Positions 49,045 to 60,005 of a stretch of 64,000 nt of DNA are shown in pieces. Each line of letters opens with the position of its first letter. Within the stretch, counting starts at the first letter, position 1. The notes under the pieces are model-generated. The model was not told the origin of the DNA, ran no database searches, and saw only the letters and a list, made by a program, of their open reading frames with translations. The translations under genes were made by a program, and so were the position numbers. The stretch lies in contig MNCI01014495.1 of assembly GCA_015680685.1 (NCBI GenBank), forward strand, positions 57,685-121,684, given 5' to 3'. The stretch comes from Gnetum montanum. Lineage: Eukaryota > Streptophyta > Gnetopsida > Gnetales > Gnetaceae.

Positions 49045-49240
49045 TCTACATTAAGCCACTTCCATTTTTGTTTTTGTTTTTCTTTGTCATACACTTGTGT
49101 CAAATTTTGTACAAACACTACTACGACAGTTAGAGTCATGTAAATAGTCTGTCAATCATGTATAGTCAAATCTACCTCCTAATTTTGTAAGGGACTCTAT
49201 CTTCATTTTGTTTTAACTCAAGGGCGAGTTTCCAATTAGT

Positions 49241-49250
49241 TGTGGGGGTA
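49241..49250 (+). promoter_or_regulatory. Polypurine tract of copy 3
   Basis: TGTGGGGGTA directly before the LTR start TGATAAATCC at 49251. Confidence 0.75.
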
Positions 49251-50157
49251 TGATAAATCCAAATTTTGATGCATTATGATATCATATCAACAATGTCATT
49301 AATATGATGTCGTAGCACATGCTACATCATTGTTGATACAATGTCTCAGGATGTGTGTAACCCTATAAATATGACACTTAAGCACATAATCTGCTAAGCT
49401 TTCAGTCCCATAGTAAAACCCTTGCAATTTTATTTCTTAAATTTAGACTTAGCAATAAGAAGAGTGAATACTCGCAATGTGATGTGTTGTAGTTGAATGG
49501 AGTCTTTGTTCAAGTAGTTTGTACTTGGGTGGAAGTTGTTACTAGAAATAAAGACCAAAACTATTTCTCAGTGTTGTAGCATTCCCTTAGCTTACTATTT
49601 TTACTTAGCATAATGTTTACTACTTACCTAGCTTAATGATTACTTCTTTACTAGCATAATACTTTACTTTTCCGAAGCACATTATCTTTACTTGTTGATA
49701 GTAAGTGGAATGGATACGACTAATTTTGAACGTTAAGTATGATCGTCTAGTAATCTCAGTAGTATTATTACTTGGTTTGCCTAGTAGCATGATACTTGGT
49801 AATCCTAGTGACAATTACATGAGTCCAAGACATGGTTGATAAATCAGGAACGGTTATCCATTGCCATAGGCTAGAATAGATTTACTTACTCATTCTTACT
49901 TAGACTTAGTATCTATTTTCATCTTTATCATATCTACACTTAGGAGTATTAGTGGCCGATCAACATCAACTATCATATGTCTCATTGCTAGCTAAACCAT
50001 ACACTTAGACTTTACTAGCTTGAGTGGGAAGACAACGATCGCAAGCTTAACTCAATTACTAGCATATCAACATTGGCCACCCATGGATTACAATCGGGTT
50101 GTGTGTGAACACTTGTAACTTGTATGGTTAGGTGTTGGATTGCTCCATCGCTCATCA
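49251..50157 (+). repeat. 3' LTR of copy 3
   Basis: 907 bp, TGATAAATCC... to ...CATCGCTCATCA. TATAAATA at 49364-49371; the position 16 bp upstream holds ACAATGTCTC, a decayed palindrome. Compared with copies 1 and 2 it is a diverged subfamily. Confidence 0.85.
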
Positions 50158-51938
50158 ACACTCTTCAATTTCAATATTTACTTGGCAAGTTAGGCATTCT
50201 CAACATCCACGCTCTAAATGATCCTAGTTTGTAAATTTCCTATGCTGAGTTTTCTACCTAGTGGTTTAAAACTTGACGAATATTAGCCAATTCGACAAAT
50301 ATTCGCCGCATAACTACATTACTGAATAAACATTATTTGTCAATAGTATTCGGTGAATTCTCAATGAATAAATGTAAATATCAGCAAGTTTAGAGTCTAC
50401 CGAATAATTCCAAATATTGGCAGATTCAAAACCATTATTTTGCATTTGAATCTACACTCTTTTTCCCAAACCATAACCCTAGCTTAAGGTAAAACTTTAA
50501 TCTTTTACTTGCGTCTTCTTGAATTTTTTATTTTTTATGTTTTACAATAATTATCTAGACAAAGAACAACAAGGTTAGTGCATTTTGAATTTGGAATTTA
50601 AATTTTTGTTTTCCCGCATGTTTAGACTTACATTTTTTGTCTTCTTTGAGCAAATCCCTAATCTTAAACTTTTATCATATGTGAAGATCCCTATTTTAAA
50701 CTTTCATTACATATGAAAATCAAGAATCAATATATACATTTGTTGAGTTTTATTATTATATGTTTTAAATATCTATTATATATAAATAGTACTTCAAATA
50801 TAAATAATGGTCAAATTTTTATAATTATTCATAAATTATTTCCAAATATTGTATTGATAAAGTTACGGAATAGATATATGGAGTCCGAATTGAAAACTTT
50901 TCCTTGCCCAATGTTTTGCCATTGCAAATTTCCTTTGATTAGTGTTCTAACATTGTAAATTTCCTCTACCATTGTAAAGTTTCTTATCTTTCTTTCTACA
51001 TTGGTTGGATGGTTTCCATTCAACTTCACTCAAGCCTTCACTCAAGAATTGTATAAATATATGTAATGCTTAAACCTGAAAATGCAGATCTACAGCATTC
51101 TCTGCCTAATTACATTTTCTTTTCCATTGCTCTCTATTTTGACACATTTAGGTATTGGGTGTTGAGCACTCAGCAAGGAAGCGAACAACAAACAAATTTA
51201 AACTCTTCAATATCCATGATTCCGAACTTTACTGTAGCAAATGTTCAAATACTCTCGGAACTTTCAAGTTAAACCTAAACCCCAAATTCCGACTGCAACA
51301 GCTACCTCCTTGTGATTTTCATCCATGCCTTAGTGGTTTACACTTTACAGACTTGATAGCTGTTTGTTTTGGTAGACATCATCATTCGAGTTGGATTAAA
51401 CCTTTATTTTATGTTATGTTGATCATTTACACAATGACGATAAAAGTTTCTAAAACTTTGTTACCCGTACATAAAGGTCATCTACTAATCGTGACATACT
51501 GAACCTTCTCACAGGAACGTATTTCACAAGGGAAAACTTGTTTTAGAAGGATCTTGATTAGATCTGATTCTGTGCCAGAATAATCAAATTGAGAGAGTCA
51601 ACTATTGATATCACCGTTTGAACGCACACAAATTGGGTTCTCTGGTATGCTAAATGTTTTTCTATGGAGCAACACAGGGGACTTCATATAAAACATGAAA
51701 ACAGGTGCTGATCTTAGAACACTATATATTGTAGTCTTCAATAACGAAAACCCAAATATTTTCTTAAATACATTGGGGCAGATTTAATGGATAAATGCAG
51801 AGTTTGGATTTACAGTAGGCATCAGCCGTTGCTCAATTACTAAAATTGTGAGTATAACAACCTTTGGCAGATACCTAGGGCATACGTAATTTTCTCTCTT
51901 TTTTCTTTTTAAAAAGCTTGATATGCCCCGTAAAACAA
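50158..51938. other. AT-rich intergenic sequence downstream of the NLR gene
   Basis: No gene is recognised. At 50275-50440 the motif CGAATATT or its variants recurs (50276, 50305, 50363, 50397), possibly a small decayed repeat. The last few hundred bases may include the NLR 3' untranslated region. Confidence 0.4.
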
Positions 51939-52313
51939 TTACAGGCTACAGTGCAAGCACGATGATATTTGAGGCAAAAAGGCAAATGAATGAATGAGCT
52001 TATTACTTTTAACATAGACCCTCTCAACTTGCAAGGTGTGATATTGTTTGATGCACCCCATTGTCCACAAATGCAGCACTCTATTCATAAATACCTTTTT
52101 GTTCTCATTACTGCAGGATATGTGCCAATGCCTGAGGAATCTCCATCTGCGAATTAGAGCTTTGCTTTCACTTATATCTAGAGACTGAAGATTGTGCAAC
52201 TGTAATATTATGTCAGCCGCATCATCACGCAAAATACCACACCCTGTGATAGACAACTTTTGTGTACGTTGCTCAAATTTGCCAGACCTTGCGGCACAAA
52301 TCTTAGATCAGTA
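51939..52313 (-). pseudogene. Distal LRR remnant of the NLR gene
   Basis: LSITGCGILRDDAADIILQL and HNLQSLDIS are leucine-rich-repeat units in the same frame as the exon that stops at 52314. The stretch between them reads as LRR (LRFVPQGLANLSNVHK) only in a shifted frame. Either two compensating indels have damaged the 3' end, or the functional protein ended at 52314. Confidence 0.6.
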
Positions 52314-54499
52314 TTACATGCCAATGTCATCTGCGATGTTCTTCAACTCCTTGCAGTCACTTATAATCAGACGAGATAGATTAGGAAGAGAAGACCGCAG
52401 CATAGGCGGCAGATCTGTGATAGGCAGTGCTATTAATTGCAACTCAGTTAAATTACTCAAGCCCCGAATACCGTCAGGTAGCCTTTTCACTGGAGCTTCT
52501 GTGATATGTAATGTTCTCAAATTGGATAATATACCTATGTTCTCTGGGAGGTTCTTCAGCTCTGGGCAGTTTTTTAGTTTCAAAACCTCCAATTTGGATA
52601 ACATGCATATGTTTTCTGGCAGGTTTTCCAGTGCTGGGCAATCTTGTAATTTCAATTCCTGTAGATTCGTTAAAAAACAGAACAACAGAGGTGGGATGTC
52701 TGTGATGCAGCTTATTCCTAGCGTAGATAGGCTGCTTATATTTTGAAGACTCTGAGGTACAGCTCTTACATTGCTGCAACCACTAAAGTCCAGAGTATGC
52801 AGCTTGGCCAACAAATAAATTTCACTTGGAAGGCTCCTCAATTGACGGCACCCATCTATCTGCAGTTTCCTTATATTTCTAGCATTATGCCACAGCTCAG
52901 ATGGCAACTCCTGGATACCAGTATAAGATAAATCTAGTTCCTCAAGGTTCTGCAACTTACTGCAATCACCATGCAATGCCATCAATCCTTTGTTGCTGCT
53001 GAGGCATAGCATTTTGAGGTTTGAAGCACAAGGAAAGTTAAAAACTGACTCATGTTCACACTTTAGTGAACACAATTCACATTGCTCTAACAAAGTCATA
53101 TGAACCAGGTCTGTGGGTAGCCTTATTTTAGGACAACTGCTAATTCCCAGGAATTTTAAATTGTGCGGCAGCTGCCTTCCATCCCACAAACCATTCAAGC
53201 TGAAACATGCCCAAATCCTTAACACCAGCAACGAGGTGAGGCTGCTCAAATCCCTGGGACATGTCTGCAGCTTTGAACAGTAAACTACATGCAAGATTCT
53301 TAGGCAGCTCAACGAACATATACTGGACGGAAGTTCTATTAAATCTTCACAATAAAACAATTCCAAACGTGTGAGTTTGGAAAAGCCGTGCAGACTTGTA
53401 AATGGCAGATCGGCTGATGAAACAGCTATCCATCGTAGCTCTTTAAATATGGATTGGCATTTCCGGCTTACCCTTACGTTGCGAACGAAGAGCCCCCGCA
53501 AGGAACCATGCAACAAATCCAGATCTTCGCCATTTAGGCTACCGTCGATTGCATCAACGTATCTTTCAATTCCCTTCATATCCTTAATATTAAAAACAAA
53601 TAAGAGTCAATGAAAATATGTTGAATAAGATTACCAGTGAAAGGATGAATGAAAATTGAAAAGTGATGTTAAAGCAGCGTAAAAATGTACAAACTTTCTT
53701 GTTCTGTGGAAAACCCCTCAGACAATATTCGTTGAATTCAGTTGACATCATTTTCAAGAGTATATCATGGATTTCAGTATCTCTATCGTTTTTATTCACA
53801 ACACCCTTCTTCGTCAAGGTTTCCATTACATTTTCTCCAATGGTTAAAGCTAACATTCTCCAATTCTTTGCATTCCCCGGAAGATGCAAGCGGCCGATTA
53901 AGAAAACATTGCAGATATCTGAAAATGCATTTTGCAGATCAATCTTCATGTTTTTGTAAACGAAGAGAAGAGTATCATTGAGGCGCTCGTAGCAATGTTC
54001 ATAAGAGGTGAGATCTCCTTTTCGCAGTTCTTCAATTACCTGCTGATAGCACTCTAAACGTCTGTCATCTTTGAGATGTGTTCCTATCAAATACAGAACA
54101 ATAGGAATACCACAACATAATTTCTTGACTTCTTTCAACATCTGCAATTCGCCCGGGAATTGCTCCTGTCCATTGATGGAATCCATTACGATATTGCACA
54201 GCAAGGTTTCTGCATCTTCCATAGGCAAAGCCTGCATTCGGTACTCCTCACGTTTGCATACCCTGGGAACTTTAAACCTTACATCTCTTTTTCTGGATGT
54301 GATTAGAATCCTCAAATTTATGCCTGGATTTAAATCTAACTCTTGGGGAAGGAGCTGTTCAACATCACAAGTGAAATTAACATTGTCTATGAAAATAAAA
54401 GAGCATGTATGTTCTAGCACTTCTTTCAATCTGCATCTTGCATCTGCAGTGTTTCCAAATTCATTTTTGCTTCCTGTCAAGTTGTTTACTAATTGTTGC

Positions 54500-54580
54500 C
54501 ATAGTTACCGGAAACGGGAAACGGGGCAACGTGACCGCAACGGCAACGCAACGGAAACGGCAAACAATCAGGTTGCGGAA
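54500..54580. repeat. Left end of hAT with subterminal AAACGG motifs
   Basis: AAACGG or AACGG recurs at close intervals (54512-54570: GGAAACGGGAAACGGGGCAACG, then GCAACGGCAACG, then GGAAACGGC). The right end carries the same motif in inverted form. Such arrays bind hAT transposases. Confidence 0.6.
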
Positions 54581-55329
54581 AAAGAAACAGAAACGAGCTT
54601 TAAATATAGAATCGTAACAATTTTTATATTTTAATAAAATTATGTGTATATTTCTTTAGTAACTTTAGCAATTTTTATATTTTAACAAATACAATATAAT
54701 GATTTTTATATATAAAAATTTACAATATTTTTATTTATTGGAAGAATTACCCATCAATAAACTTAGATAGAAGTTGTAAAATAATGTATTTAAAAAATAA
54801 ATATTTTTTGAAAAAAATTAATAAAAAACAAAAAATATATATTAAGAACAATTTTGGTCAATTTAGGCGTGGACTTTCGTAATTCGATTGCCCTCGGAAG
54901 TTTCCTTTTGTGGGCGTGAAATACATGTGAAATTTTCTGCATTTGCGTTTTCGTTACGCTGATTTGATGTTTTAATCTTTATCAGTTGATGGTGTCGATC
55001 TGGAAGCACAAAAACTTCATATTCAGAAATTGATAAAATTCAGGAAGGCACTGTAAAATATTCAGTCGTGTAATACAAAACCCAACTACGTGGTTTATTG
55101 TAAGCAAAACACAGGAGAAACGTCATAATTTTGCGTCTTAACCACTTCTTCGGTTGCCGTGATACCCAGGGAAGGAAATCCTAATTCCTTTCTTTTAGGA
55201 ACTTTAATCATTTATAATTTCATATTTCAGTCATATACGGATGAGGGCTTTACTTTTAAAAAAAATTGTCCATCATAATATCATATGATTTGTTTTAGAT
55301 GTTAATTTCCTAAGTAAGAACTTCTGTTT

Positions 55330-57392
55330 TTAGCACTCAGGATTAAAATATACTTGGGGNNNNNNNNNNNNNNNNNNNNNNNNNNNNNNNNNNNNNNNNN
55401 NNNNNNNNNNNNNNNNNNNNNNNNNNNNNNNNNNNNNNNNNNNNNNNNNNNNNNNNNNNNNNNNNNNNNNNNNNNNNNNNNNNNNNNNNNNNNNNNNNNN
55501 NNNNNNNNNNNNNNNNNNNNNNNNNNNNNNNNNNNNNNNNNNNNNNNNNNNNNNNNNNNNNNNNNNNNNNNNNNNNNNNNNNNNNNNNNNNNNNNNNNNN
55601 NNNNNNNNNNNNNNNNNNNNNNNNNNNNNNNNNNNNNNNNNNNNNNNNNNNNNNNNNNNNNNNNNNNNNNNNNNNNNNNNNNNNNNNNNNNNNNNNNNNN
55701 NNNNNNNNNNNNNNNNNNNNNNNNNNNNNNNNNNNNNNNNNNNNNNNNNNNNNNNNNNNNNNNNNNNNNNNNNNNNNNNNNNNNNNNNNNNNNNNNNNNN
55801 NNNNNNNNNNNNNNNNNNNNNNNNNNNNNNNNNNNNNNNNNNNNNNNNNNNNNNNNNNNNNNNNNNNNNNNNNNNNNNNNNNNNNNNNNNNNNNNNNNNN
55901 NNNNNNNNNNNNNNNNNNNNNNNNNNNNNNNNNNNNNNNNNNNNNNNNNNNNNNNNNNNNNNNNNNNNNNNNNNNNNNNNNNNNNNNNNNNNNNNNNNNN
56001 NNNNNNNNNNNNNNNNNNNNNNNNNNNNNNNNNNNNNNNNNNNNNNNNNNNNNNNNNNNNNNNNNNNNNNNNNNNNNNNNNNNNNNNNNNNNNNNNNNNN
56101 NNNNNNNNNNNNNNNNNNNNNNNNNNNNNNNNNNNNNNNNNNNNNNNNNNNNNNNNNNNNNNNNNNNNNNNNNNNNNNNNNNNNNNNNAACAATAAGATC
56201 AACAATTTCTTCACATAAACTTGAATTAACACTTGATGAAATTTTCCATCTTTCCCACTATACTGATATTGCCATTTCCCTAAGAGACTGTTTCACTTTA
56301 AAAAGACGTTCAATCATAATAAATTGTGAGGCAAACCTAGTTTCCGTATATTTTAATAACTGTAAAGAAGAGTACTTTCTGTAGATGGCTTGTGACCCCG
56401 AATGATTAGTGATAAATTGTTGAATTTTTTTACCATTTGCTACAACTTCAGATATCCAGTCAACACCAACATAAATTTCTTTTAATAACAGATTCAAGCA
56501 ATGTGTTGCACAAGGAGTCCAAAAGATATTTGAATATTCATTCTCTATCATCTCTCCTGCCAAAACATTATTTGAAGCACTATCTGTGATAATTTGCACA
56601 ATATTATCTCTTCCTATTGTATTTATAGCCTCACGAAATAATCCCATTAGATAAGCAACATTTTTAACATTTCCTGAAGTGTCATGTGACTTGATAAAAA
56701 TAACACCTTTTGGAGATGATGCAAGAATATTAATAAGTGGTTTGTTGGTAATATATGTCCACCTATCTGATAAAATAGAAACACCTGTAGACCAACTATC
56801 CTTTATGCTTCTTAAATTTGCTTCAACTCTAGCTTTTTCTTCGGTTAAAAGTGTTGTTCTAATTTTTTCATAACAAGGTGGCACATACCCTTTTGAAGCA
56901 GAATTTATCATTTGTATGGCTTGTTTAAAATAAGGAGACCTAGCAATGTTAAAAGGCATGCCACATGCATAGAAAAGTCTTGCTATAGCTGCATCCACAT
57001 TTTTCTTATTTGAAGAATCAAACATTTTTTCTAAATTAGTATTTGACATTGAACTACTGACATTTGTATGTGCATCTGTACTCTTGATGGTGGACATGGC
57101 ATCAAAATGCTTGAATTGCTTAATGAGATCTTCTTTTTCAAATTTTGGTATTTTTTTACACACCAAAATTTGCTCTTTCTTCCTAATTCCAAGCAAGTGA
57201 TATCTAACACGTGCAATAGAACTACTTCTATTTATGTTGCAATAAGGACAAATACTTACCTCCAGAATATTTTCCTTTAACATTTACTATAGTCCATAGC
57301 TTTCTTTGAAAATCCTTTTTTAATAATTGATATTCTAATTTTTCTCCATGCTCTTCTTGCTCTTCAGAAAGCAAATCTTCTTCAGATGACAT
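55330..57392 (-). pseudogene. hAT transposase (BED finger, DUF659), broken, partly in assembly gap
   Basis: It may start at the ATG at 57392 (MSSEEDLLSEEQEEHGE). A one-base shift near 57265 leads to the zinc-finger segment SICPYCN ... RVRYHLLGIRK. The DUF659 core is complete: YFKQAIQMI, ILSDRWTYITNKPLINILAS, KGVIFIKSHDTSGNVKN, IVQIITDSASNNVLAGEMIE and IFWTPCATHCLNLLLKEI, with DW and TDS acid positions kept. A TAG at 56258-56260 interrupts it, but the frame continues with WERWKISSSVNS into the gap at 56188. The C-terminal hAT dimerisation region must lie in the gap; the end FNPEC is open to 55330. Confidence 0.88.
55360..56188. other. Assembly gap (829 N)
   Basis: Run of N inside the hAT element, hiding the C-terminal part of the transposase. 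The true length is unknown. Confidence 1.
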
Positions 57393-57624
57393 TGATCCTA
57401 TATGCCTGTTATAAAAATTCAAAATATTATTTACAAAGAAGATTAAAACAACCATAAAACAAAAATGTATTTTAAAAATGACCACTGCAATCATGTTCTT
57501 TGATAAACAATGTATAACCGAATTCCATCCAAAAAATAAAAATAAAAAATAATCAAAGAACATTGTCTATCAAAAAATAAAAAATAAAAAATAAATCAAT
57601 ACAGCTCCTATGATAGAACAAAAA

Positions 57625-57780
57625 TAGTGGGGGGCACCCCCTAGGAAACAGAGAGAGGGGAGCGCCCCTCATGAGACAGAGAGGGGGGCACACCCCCACC
57701 CGCATAATGAGCAAGAATAGCGAAGAAGATCTGGGGGGCATCGACCTGGTGGAGGGGGGCAAGGGTAGGGACGCAGGGGG
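57625..57780. repeat. G/C-rich repeat tract in hAT
   Basis: Runs such as GGGGGGCACCCCC and GGGGAGCGCCCC recur with AGACAGAGAG spacers, in a region between the transposase and the element end. Several can fold as hairpins. Confidence 0.55.
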
Positions 57781-58374
57781 ATCATTATGTGGTCTTGCCT
57801 TTTGTAGTTACTGGTATATTTCAAATGAAACATGGTAAAAATGTTATTGTTTTGAGGCAGAGGAATACAGCTAGAAATCAATAACCCAGGCCTAATAATC
57901 AAATAAAATCCTCAAAGATGAGCTGAAAATAGTGCAGAACTTTGGTGTTGCTCTTTCATATAGATAAATAAGCATAAGGCAAGATCCAAGATTAAATCTA
58001 TGAGATTTGCTGCCCCCTTGAAATGGGAATAAGGAAAGGCCAAAGACAAGCTTACTATATTAACTTTGAAGAGATGAACTTTAAAAATGAGACCCTATTT
58101 ACAGAATATGAATTGCATATTGAACTTTACTGTAATAAGAAACTCTGACTCAAAGAAAAGAATTTCAATGAAGAAAGACCAATGAAGAGATAATGTACAA
58201 AAATAGTCTCTGAATCCAAGGTTTAGCCCATTTTGAAGAAGGAGAAGGACTGTTTGTTGCAGAAGTAGAGACTTACCACAGAGTTGACTGGTTAGTGGTT
58301 ATGGACAGGGATGCGATGTAGAAGCAGCAACAATGGCTGTGGAGAGTGATTCAGAAGTGGTAATGAACGATGCA

Positions 58375-58515
58375 AAAGCAGCAACAACGTTCAGCGGCAG
58401 CAACAAATTCAGCGACAGCAACAAGTTCAACGACAGCAACAAGTTCAGCAGCAGCAACAACGTTCAGCGGCAACAACGTTCAGCAGCAGCAACAACGTTC
58501 AGCAACGTTTACAGC
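58375..58515. repeat. 18-21-bp minisatellite in hAT
   Basis: Units of the form AGCAACAA(C)GTTCAGCRGC repeat about seven times with 18- to 21-bp spacing. Plus frames stay open across it only because of the repeat period. Confidence 0.75.
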
Positions 58516-58606
58516 ACAGGCACCAAATGGTTTACCTAAATGTGTTACTTATTGATGTCTTTGCCATAGAATAAACCCTAAATTTTTTCCCTCCATCTTT
58601 GCTGTT

Positions 58607-58735
58607 ACAGATCTGCATTTAACTCATGACAGACCTGCATTTAGTTCATGACAGATGCAGTTGTTGACCTGACCTGCATTTAGTTCGTGTTGACCTGACG
58701 TGCATTTAGTTCGTGACAGATGCGATTGTTGAGAA
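58607..58735. repeat. TGCATTTAGTTCATGACAG tandem repeats in hAT
   Basis: Four diverged units of TGCATTTA(G/A)(T/C)TC(A/G)TG at about 58614, 58637, 58674 and 58700, separated by variants of ACAGATGC / TTGACCTGAC. Confidence 0.7.
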
Positions 58736-58793
58736 TAAAATCAAAAAATAAAATCAAAGTAAATGAAACCTGTGAAAAACGTTTCAGTCTGCG

Positions 58794-58825
<32 letters not shown>
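58794..58825. repeat. Poly-C run, 32 bases
   Basis: Uninterrupted C homopolymer about 125 bp inside the right end of the hAT element; its length is probably uncertain. Confidence 0.9.
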
Positions 58826-58827
<2 letters not shown>

Positions 58828-58859
58828 ACGTTTCGCCCACCAAGTGACGGTTACTGTTC

Positions 58860-58951
58860 ATGAGAAACGGCGTTTTGAAATGGGATCCCGTTCCGTTTCT
58901 GCAACGAAAAACACGAAACGTTATGAATCCGTTGCGTTTCTGGCAACATAG
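58860..58951. repeat. Right end of hAT with subterminal motifs
   Basis: Contains GAAACGG at about 58863, CCGTT at 58889, GAAACG at 58914, and CCGTTGCGTTTC just before the end TGGCAACATAG at 58951. Mirrors the left subterminal motif set. Confidence 0.6.
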
Positions 58952-60005
58952 ATTGTTGCTGCAGCTGCTTAATGTGGGATGCCCTCCCTGATTGTATAGT
59001 ATTGTCCAGTATTATTCTTGAGAATTTAAACAAGGTCATCGATGAAGCAACTGTCTGTACTGAAGCAGATGCCAGTGTAGTCTTTCCCATCCCACCTAAA
59101 CCCGAAATTATGACAGCAATAGCTTGCTTATCTTTTTCACCCATACATAACAGTTTACAGACTTGATTAATATGTGTTTGAAGACCCACTGCACATAAAT
59201 AATGAAACATAATGTAATCAAGATGCAGCATGCAAACACATAATGCAATAATCAAAATGCAGCATGTATACTAGAGGATTATGTAGAAGACGTTATTTAT
59301 CAATAGAGCCAAAATTACCAACCGGGATAATCTATTTCCAATATGTTATCAATGGATATGGCATAATAGTTTAACTGCCGTCTAAGTTCTGCTATGCCAA
59401 CAAAATTTACAGAAGCCAATACAGTGTCCAACATGTGTTGTGCCTCACGTATCTGCTCTTCCTTAGACTTTGCATTCCAAATCCTATACAAAGAAAAGCT
59501 TGTTGAAACTTCAAACATATATACTGAATTTTGCTCTTAGCTGTGAAAAAATAACAGATAAAGAATCATACTTAGAGATCGTACATCCGGCAAGGTAATC
59601 ATAGCAGATAACGCAATTCTCTAGCACTATCTGTAACGCCTTGTGAATAACAACAATGTTGTCTTTGCTAAACTCTTTCTGCATGTACTTCAAATTTAAC
59701 AGCGTAGTCCCCATCATCTCCAAGAGTTTTGTACATTTCTTTTCATTTGGTTTAACTGTAAGGAATCCATCTAGAGCACACAGAAGCGAATTCGAAGCGC
59801 CCACGGTCTTTAAAACTTCTGCCACTACCTTGCCTAATTCCTGAATAATAAAGATTTTGTCATCCAAGTTTTCGTTGAGATCCAACCAAATTTTACTAAA
59901 ATCTGTCTTACCCCGGGTAAATGTACTCACCCTGTCTTTGCCGGTGTTCCGTAATGATTCTACCCATCCTTCTCCTCTCTCTAAAAAATTCGGTCTTGTG
60001 TTAGG

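Larger units (their letters stand above)
46262..50157 (+). mobile_element. Pol-less Athila-like LTR element, 5'-truncated copy 3
   Basis: In plus orientation: ORF2 (about 46262-49044), short 3' noncoding segment, polypurine tract (49241-49250) and 3' LTR (49251-50157). 5' LTR, primer-binding site, gag and spacer are missing. The left edge abuts Tat integrase sequence. Target duplications cannot be tested. Confidence 0.85.
54500..58951 (-). mobile_element. hAT DNA transposon inserted in the NLR NB-ARC exon
   Basis: 4452 bases including a gap. The 8-bp duplication ATTGTTGC flanks it at 54492-54499 and 58952-58959. The ends are CATAGTTACCGGAAACG and, reversed, CTATGTTGCCAGAAACG (12 of 17 match), an imperfect terminal inverted repeat. 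The transposase gene runs on the minus strand, so the right end is its 5' side. The 8-bp duplication and a DUF659-type transposase identify hAT. Confidence 0.93.
52314..60005 (-). pseudogene. NB-ARC/LRR immune receptor (NLR) gene, interrupted by a hAT transposon
   Basis: Four exons fit on the minus strand: 60005-59572 (helical N-terminus); 59483-59323; 59188 to the hAT site and on to 53695 (NB-ARC); 53582-52314 (LRR). Splice sites are GT-AG and phases agree. NB-ARC landmarks are VGLQTHI, the Walker A loop GLGGMGKTTLA (59090-59060), kinase-2 FIFIDNVN, RNBS-B LRILITSRKRDV, CCGIPIVLYLIG (GLPL position) and IHDILLKM (MHD position). The LRR exon has about 15 repeats such as LIELPSSICSLSCLRIL. Without the hAT element and one 8-bp duplication, the NB-ARC exon is 1034 nt and keeps frame. 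The first exon was not located. Such proteins sense pathogen effectors in the cytoplasm; this copy cannot be made while the element is present. Kinase-2 has DN instead of DD. Confidence 0.88.

Noticed and set aside
55330-56232. 300-codon open frame on the minus strand and 280-codon frame on the plus strand
   Set aside because: They consist almost entirely of N; only the minus frame edges have meaning as transposase.
58333-58555. Asn/Ser- and Thr/Ala-rich short proteins on the plus strand
   Set aside because: They are translations of an 18-21-bp minisatellite inside the hAT element.
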